Shown: positions 4,315 to 7,311 of the stretch, piece by piece
Layout: each line of letters starts with the position of its first letter
Numbering within the stretch: position 1 is the first letter of the stretch
Program-made: the position numbers and the translations under genes
The notes under the pieces: model-generated
Databases searched by the model: none
Told to the model about the DNA's origin: nothing
The model's input: the letters and a program-made list of their open reading frames with translations, nothing else
Source of the DNA: Nitrospirae bacterium RBG_13_39_12
Lineage (GTDB): Bacteria; Nitrospirota; Thermodesulfovibrionia; Thermodesulfovibrionales; SM23-35
Assembly (NCBI GenBank): GCA_001805125.1
Contig: MHEF01000093.1
Span: 1-7,311 of the forward strand
Length of the DNA: 7,311 nucleotides
Direction: 5' to 3'

Positions 4315-5310
4315 TTACCGGCGGCCTTTTCTTTGCGGAGCAAAAATTATATTTTTTATTTCTGCGGGGATACTTTCTTTTGAGGCGCTTAAAGAAGCAA
4401 CCCTGTAGTTTCTTTTTGTTGCGGGTTTATCTTTATCAAGGAATGCAGGTGTCTGGGTCTCGCCGATGAGTACAAAACCTTCTCTATTATTTGTCTCTCT
4501 ATAAACCCTGTAACCGATTACCCATATATCGGGGACTTCTTTCCATATGAGATATACATTTTCTTCTGTAACAACTGAATGCAGTTTCTCAGGAGGAGAC
4601 AGTGCGAATTCCATCGGGTCAATTGCGAGTTCCTCTGAAGCAGGTCCTTCGTCCCTTATATCGGTTCCGGCAAGACTTCTTATTCTGTAGTAAACAGGTT
4701 TCTTGATATTAAGATTATCAGTGAAAAAAGTATCACTAACCGGTTCTTTATTCAAGGGAATTAAACTGTGTTTGTTTTTTTCATTGCTTTTGTAAATATT
4801 GTATAAAATTCCATTTCCGGTACTTTCCCAGCTTAATCTTACAGAGTCACGTTCTATTTCAAAAGAGATATTTAAAGGAGGAGGTGGCGGAGTTCCCGGC
4901 ATAATTTTTATTATATTAGAGTCGTTACTGATGATATCTCTTAAGTTTTGGGATATAATTTTATATTTATATTCGGACCCGACATTAAAATTTGTGTCTA
5001 TATAAGAGCGATTGTTATTTTCGACAAACGCAATTTTTTCAAAATCTCCATCTGTTGATCTCATTACATGAAATCCTTTTAACAATGTTTCTTTATCTTT
5101 TGGAAAATTCCAAAAAAGCATAATATCTGATTCTCTATGGATAGCCATAAGTCCGGAAGGCGAAGCAGGTTTCTCATAAGATTTCAATGTAAGCTCACCT
5201 TTTTTCCCGCATGAGGCAAGAAGGAATAGAATAAAGATGACAGACAGCAGATTACAGATAAATACTTGATAACGAAGAAAGGGTAATTTCCTGCCTTTAT
5301 GGCCTGTCAT
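4315..5310 (-). CDS. Lipoprotein with LptM-like N-terminus and fibronectin type III-like repeats
   Basis: The 331-residue product starts with a basic stretch (K5, R7, K8, R13), a hydrophobic core (about 15-33) and the lipobox LASC. C34 would be the lipidated residue. G at +2 favours outer-membrane sorting if the enterobacterial Lol rule holds. The mature start CGKKGEL resembles the CGLKGPL of E. coli LptM (YifL) and the short 'prokaryotic lipoprotein-attachment' family. Three FN3-like beta-sandwich segments follow at about 48-138, 143-231 and 238-324, each with a W in strand B or C (LFWNFP, LSWEST, LIWKEV) and a later Y-rich strand (YKYKI, YYRI, NYRV). A five-proline linker (141-145) separates the first two. 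The ATG overlaps the argH TGA by 4 bp (ATGA), so the genes are translationally coupled. The exact function is unknown. A structural or envelope-assembly role is an inference. Confidence 0.8.
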   Translation of the reverse strand: MTGHKGRKLPFLRYQVFICNLLSVIFILFLLASCGKKGELTLKSYEKPASPSGLMAIHRESDIMLFWNFPKDKETLLKGFHVMRSTDGDFEKIAFVENNNRSYIDTNFNVGSEYKYKIISQNLRDIISNDSNIIKIMPGTPPPPPLNISFEIERDSVRLSWESTGNGILYNIYKSNEKNKHSLIPLNKEPVSDTFFTDNLNIKKPVYYRIRSLAGTDIRDEGPASEELAIDPMEFALSPPEKLHSVVTEENVYLIWKEVPDIWVIGYRVYRETNNREGFVLIGETQTPAFLDKDKPATKRNYRVASLSASKESIPAEIKNIIFAPQRKGRR

Positions 5311-6680
5311 CTTATCAGGTTTCTGAGTCTTCTTATTTGTTTTATCACTTCATTCGGAGAAGTGCCACCAGCGGATTTCTTGCGTGTTACAGATTCTTCA
5401 GCCTTAAAGCAGTAAAAAATGTCTTTTGAAAACAGTTTGGAAAAGGTTTTTAATTCTTTCAGTGTGAGTTCTTCAAGTTTCTTTTTCCTGTTGATGCAAT
5501 AAAGAACTATCTTGCCTGTAATTTCATGTGCTTTTCTGAATGGCACACCTTTTGTTACAAGGTACTCTGCTACATCAGTTGAAGTTGAGTAAACTTCTCC
5601 GGCAGTTTCCTGCATCCTTTTTGTATTGAATTTGATATGCGGGAGCATTTCATTTAAAACAGAAAGGCAGTTTTTAATAATATCAACAGTATCAAATATT
5701 GGAAGCTTGTCTTCCTGTAAATCCCTGTTGTATGAAAGCGGAATGCCTTTCATTATCGTTAATAAAGATATCAGAGACCCAAAGACCCTGCCTGTTTTAC
5801 CTCTTATAAGTTCTGCCACATCCGGGTTCTTTTTTTGCGGCATGATGCTTGAGCCTGTTGTAAAAGCATCGGGAAACTCTATAAAATCGAATTCTTCTGT
5901 TGACCATAATATAAGCTCCTCAGCAAGCCTTGAGAGGTGCATAATGAGTATAGCAGCAGCAGAAAGAAATTCTATTGCAAAGTCTCTGTCAGATACTGCA
6001 TCAATGCTGTTTGAAGATATACTTGCAAAACCGAGAAGTTTTGCTGTATATGCTCTGTCTATAGGCAGGGTTGTACCGGCAAGGGCACAAGAACCCAATG
6101 GAAGCACATTTATCCTTTTTAAAGTATCATTTAATCTTCCCCTGTCTCTCATCAACATCTCAATGTAAGCAAGAAGATGATGAGACAAAAGAACCGGCTG
6201 TGCTCTCTGAAGATGCGTATAGCCGGGTATTATTGATTTAATATGTTTTGTTGCAATATCAAGGAATGTTTTTTGTAATCTGCTGATAAGCGATAATATC
6301 TCTTTGCTTTCTTCCCTGAGATAAAGTCTGAGATCGAGCGCTACCTGGTCGTTCCTTGAGCGTGCTGTATGAAGTTTTTCTCCAACATCGCCAATCTTTT
6401 TTATAAGTGCAGCCTCGATATTCATATGGATGTCTTCGAGGTCCTCTCTGAACCTGAATCTTCCGGTTCTTATATCCTTTGCTATATCTTCAAGCCCCTT
6501 TATAATCTTTTCAGAATCTTCTTTTTTTATGATTCCTTTCTTCCCGAGCATCTTTGCGTGTGCAATGCTTCCTTCAATATCGTGTTTCCAGAGGCGTTTG
6601 TCAAAGGAAATCGATTCTGTGAAAGATTCCACAATCTTTGAAGTTTTTTCCCTAAACCTTCCTGCCCAGAGTTTTTTCAT
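5307..6680 (-). CDS. argH: Argininosuccinate lyase
   Basis: ArgH splits argininosuccinate into arginine and fumarate, the last step of arginine biosynthesis, as a cytoplasmic homotetramer of the fumarase/aspartase superfamily. The 457-residue length is normal. Conserved regions are all present: KLWAGRF at the N-terminus, HTARSRNDQ (104-112), GYTHLQRAQP (153-162) with the conserved H156, and the superfamily signature GSSIMPQKKNPD (276-287), whose loop carries the catalytic serine. The typical C-terminal GGTSP (438-442) is present. The ATG at 6680 starts the standard MKKLWAGRF. No Shine-Dalgarno sequence is visible in the 20 bases before it. It is the first gene of a two-gene operon with the lipoprotein. 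argG is not in the window. Confidence 0.97.
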   Translation of the reverse strand: MKKLWAGRFREKTSKIVESFTESISFDKRLWKHDIEGSIAHAKMLGKKGIIKKEDSEKIIKGLEDIAKDIRTGRFRFREDLEDIHMNIEAALIKKIGDVGEKLHTARSRNDQVALDLRLYLREESKEILSLISRLQKTFLDIATKHIKSIIPGYTHLQRAQPVLLSHHLLAYIEMLMRDRGRLNDTLKRINVLPLGSCALAGTTLPIDRAYTAKLLGFASISSNSIDAVSDRDFAIEFLSAAAILIMHLSRLAEELILWSTEEFDFIEFPDAFTTGSSIMPQKKNPDVAELIRGKTGRVFGSLISLLTIMKGIPLSYNRDLQEDKLPIFDTVDIIKNCLSVLNEMLPHIKFNTKRMQETAGEVYSTSTDVAEYLVTKGVPFRKAHEITGKIVLYCINRKKKLEELTLKELKTFSKLFSKDIFYCFKAEESVTRKKSAGGTSPNEVIKQIRRLRNLIR

Positions 6681-6691
6681 ATTATTTTATC

Positions 6692-6719
6692 GAAACTCAG
6701 TCTTGTGTCTACAAGTTTC
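6692..6719 (-). promoter_or_regulatory. Small hairpin in the argH leader
   Basis: In the minus-strand leader, CTTGT and ACAAG form a 5-bp stem with a 4-nt loop (6702-6715). This can be extended by GAAA/TTTC across a six-base one-sided bulge. It ends 11 nt before the argH ATG, within reach of the ribosome footprint. The stem is weak and no known riboswitch or leader peptide is recognised. Confidence 0.25.
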
Positions 6720-6781
6720 CAGAAACATCAATAACGGTCTCAGTTTTATTAAAGCCATAATGTATCTTTTTATATACATAA

Positions 6782-6793
6782 AGAATGAATTCT
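6782..6793. promoter_or_regulatory. Palindrome over the argH transcription start (operator candidate)
   Basis: AGAAT and ATTCT are perfect 5-bp half sites separated by GA, directly next to the argH -10 hexamer and covering the predicted start at about 6787. The GAAT/ATTC halves recall ArgR boxes, but those have about four bases between the halves rather than two. A repressor site is plausible by position only. Confidence 0.3.
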
Positions 6794-6822
6794 ATAATAA
6801 GGCTCAATGATAATACTGTCAA
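6794..6822 (-). promoter_or_regulatory. Strong sigma70-type promoter of argH
   Basis: On the minus strand, a perfect TTGACA (6817-6822), a 17-bp spacer and TATTAT (6794-6799, five of six) make the best promoter in the window. The start near 6787 gives an argH leader of about 107 nt. Confidence 0.7.
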
Positions 6823-6895
6823 GATAGGTTTTTTATCTGGCGAAGTGTGAGATACATCCTATATGCAGGTTTTTTGAAAGCTAAATTCTGAGCAC

Positions 6896-6924
6896 TTGAG
6901 ATAAGCATTAAAATTGGATAAAGT
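6896..6924 (+). promoter_or_regulatory. Candidate promoter of the moxR-like gene
   Basis: TTGAGA (6896-6901), a 17-bp spacer and TAAAGT (6919-6924) form a reasonable promoter (five and four of six). Its predicted start falls on the ATG itself (6931). TAAAAT at 6909-6914 is an alternative -10 with a poor -35. Either way the leader would be very short. Confidence 0.35.
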
Positions 6925-6930
6925 AAATAT

Positions 6931-7311
6931 ATGCACAATGAATTGCTTAAGACCTTGCAGAAAAGGATAGAGTCTGTAATCAAGGGTAAGCGCAGTGCAG
7001 TTAAAATGGCGGTTGTTACTCTTCTCGGCAGAGGGCACCTTTTGTTGGAAGATATACCTGGTGTTGGCAAGACTACACTCGCCTTTACGCTTGCAAAGGC
7101 TACAAATTGTACCTTCCGGCGTATACAGTTTACGAGCGACCTCTTGCCGACAGATATAATCGGGGTGAGCATCTATAATACTGATAACAGGAAGTTTGAA
7201 TTCAGACCAGGCCCTATATTTGCAAATATTGTTCTTGCCGATGAAATAAACAGAACCAATCCCAAGACCCAGTCCGCACTGCTTGAGGCAATGAATGAAA
7301 GAAGAGTGTCT
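6931..7311 (+). CDS. MoxR-family AAA+ ATPase, 5' part (runs off the window)
   Basis: MoxR ATPases are AAA+ chaperone-like proteins, often encoded with DUF58 and von Willebrand A-domain proteins, that help mature or activate other protein complexes. The visible 127 residues cover the N-terminal half of the ATPase core: KGKRSAVKMAVVTLLGRGHLLLED (a typical MoxR opening), Walker A GVGKTT (44-49), the QFTSDLLPTDIIGVSIYN segment (67-83), FEFRPGPIF (89-97) and Walker B VLADEINR (101-108), followed by TNPKTQSALLEAMNERRV. Family members are usually around 310-330 residues, so most of the second half is missing at the window edge. The ATG at 6931 is the first start after an in-frame TAA (6919-6921). 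Its ribosome site is poor (GGA 12 nt upstream). It is divergent from argH. Partners lie outside the window. Confidence 0.93.
   Translation, partial: MHNELLKTLQKRIESVIKGKRSAVKMAVVTLLGRGHLLLEDIPGVGKTTLAFTLAKATNCTFRRIQFTSDLLPTDIIGVSIYNTDNRKFEFRPGPIFANIVLADEINRTNPKTQSALLEAMNERRVS

Noticed and set aside
4799..5005. 68-codon plus-strand frame
   Set aside because: Antisense shadow of the lipoprotein gene. Its glycine run is the complement of the proline linker.
5626..6168. 180-codon open frame on the plus strand
   Set aside because: It is entirely antisense to argH, whose motifs are complete. The translation resembles no family and reflects the codon pattern of the gene below.
6430..6810. 126-codon plus-strand frame starting inside argH and running into the intergenic region
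   Set aside because: Mostly antisense to argH. The tail past 6680 is AT-rich intergenic sequence containing the argH promoter.
6819..7172. 117-codon minus-strand frame near the right edge
   Set aside because: Antisense to the clearly recognisable MoxR ATPase. It also overlaps the argH -35 element.
1..7311. Search for CRISPR arrays, tRNA or rRNA genes, insertion sequences or phage genes
   Set aside because: No regularly spaced repeats, no tRNA-like cloverleaf and no transposase or integrase motif were seen on either strand.

Overview
The window reads as an ordinary chromosomal segment of an AT-rich, Gram-negative bacterium. A GmhA-type phosphoheptose isomerase points to an LPS-making envelope, and a Cys-anchored lipoprotein directly after argH points the same way. 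The argH plus FN3-lipoprotein pairing is a layout I associate with Nitrospirota and deltaproteobacterial (Thermodesulfobacteriota/Desulfobacterota) genomes. That placement is an inference from gene content and is not firm. I see no mobile element, CRISPR array, rRNA or tRNA.

Region 1 (1-3025, minus strand) is a compact operon transcribed leftward in the order gmhA, ruvC, ruvA, ruvB. gmhA and ruvC overlap by 23 bp, ruvC and ruvA are 20 bp apart, and ruvA and ruvB overlap by 4 bp. A TTGACA-type promoter lies just upstream of gmhA. A hairpin plus T-run terminator is built into the ruvB stop codon. The three Ruv proteins together make the complete Holliday-junction branch-migration and resolution machine. 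GmhA belongs to a different pathway (heptose for LPS).

Region 2 (2954-3404) is a 450-bp AT-rich divergent intergenic region between gmhA (left) and a cold-shock protein gene (right). It holds the gmhA promoter, an inverted repeat just upstream of its -35 element, a possible 56-codon membrane small ORF, and a probable csp promoter. The inferred csp transcript has a leader of about 110 nt that begins with a hairpin.

Region 3 (3405-4292, plus strand) holds the cold-shock gene, then a strong GC-rich hairpin, then a Nudix hydrolase gene with its own near-consensus promoter. The T-run of the hairpin is on the minus-strand side, so it is a canonical terminator for leftward transcription.

Region 4 (4315-6822, minus strand) is a two-gene operon. 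argH (argininosuccinate lyase) is followed, through an ATGA stop/start overlap, by a lipoprotein. The lipoprotein starts with an LptM-like CGKKG motif and carries about three fibronectin type III-like domains. A TTGACA-17-TATTAT promoter precedes argH. No terminator is visible directly after the lipoprotein gene.

Region 5 (6931-7311, plus strand) is the first 127 codons of a MoxR-family AAA+ ATPase that runs off the right edge, divergent from argH.

No clearly new multi-gene system is visible. The points most worth a second look are the LptM-like/FN3 lipoprotein, the reversed terminator that could place the Nudix gene inside an antisense transcript, the csp leader and the small ORF overlapping it, and the palindrome over the argH start of transcription.
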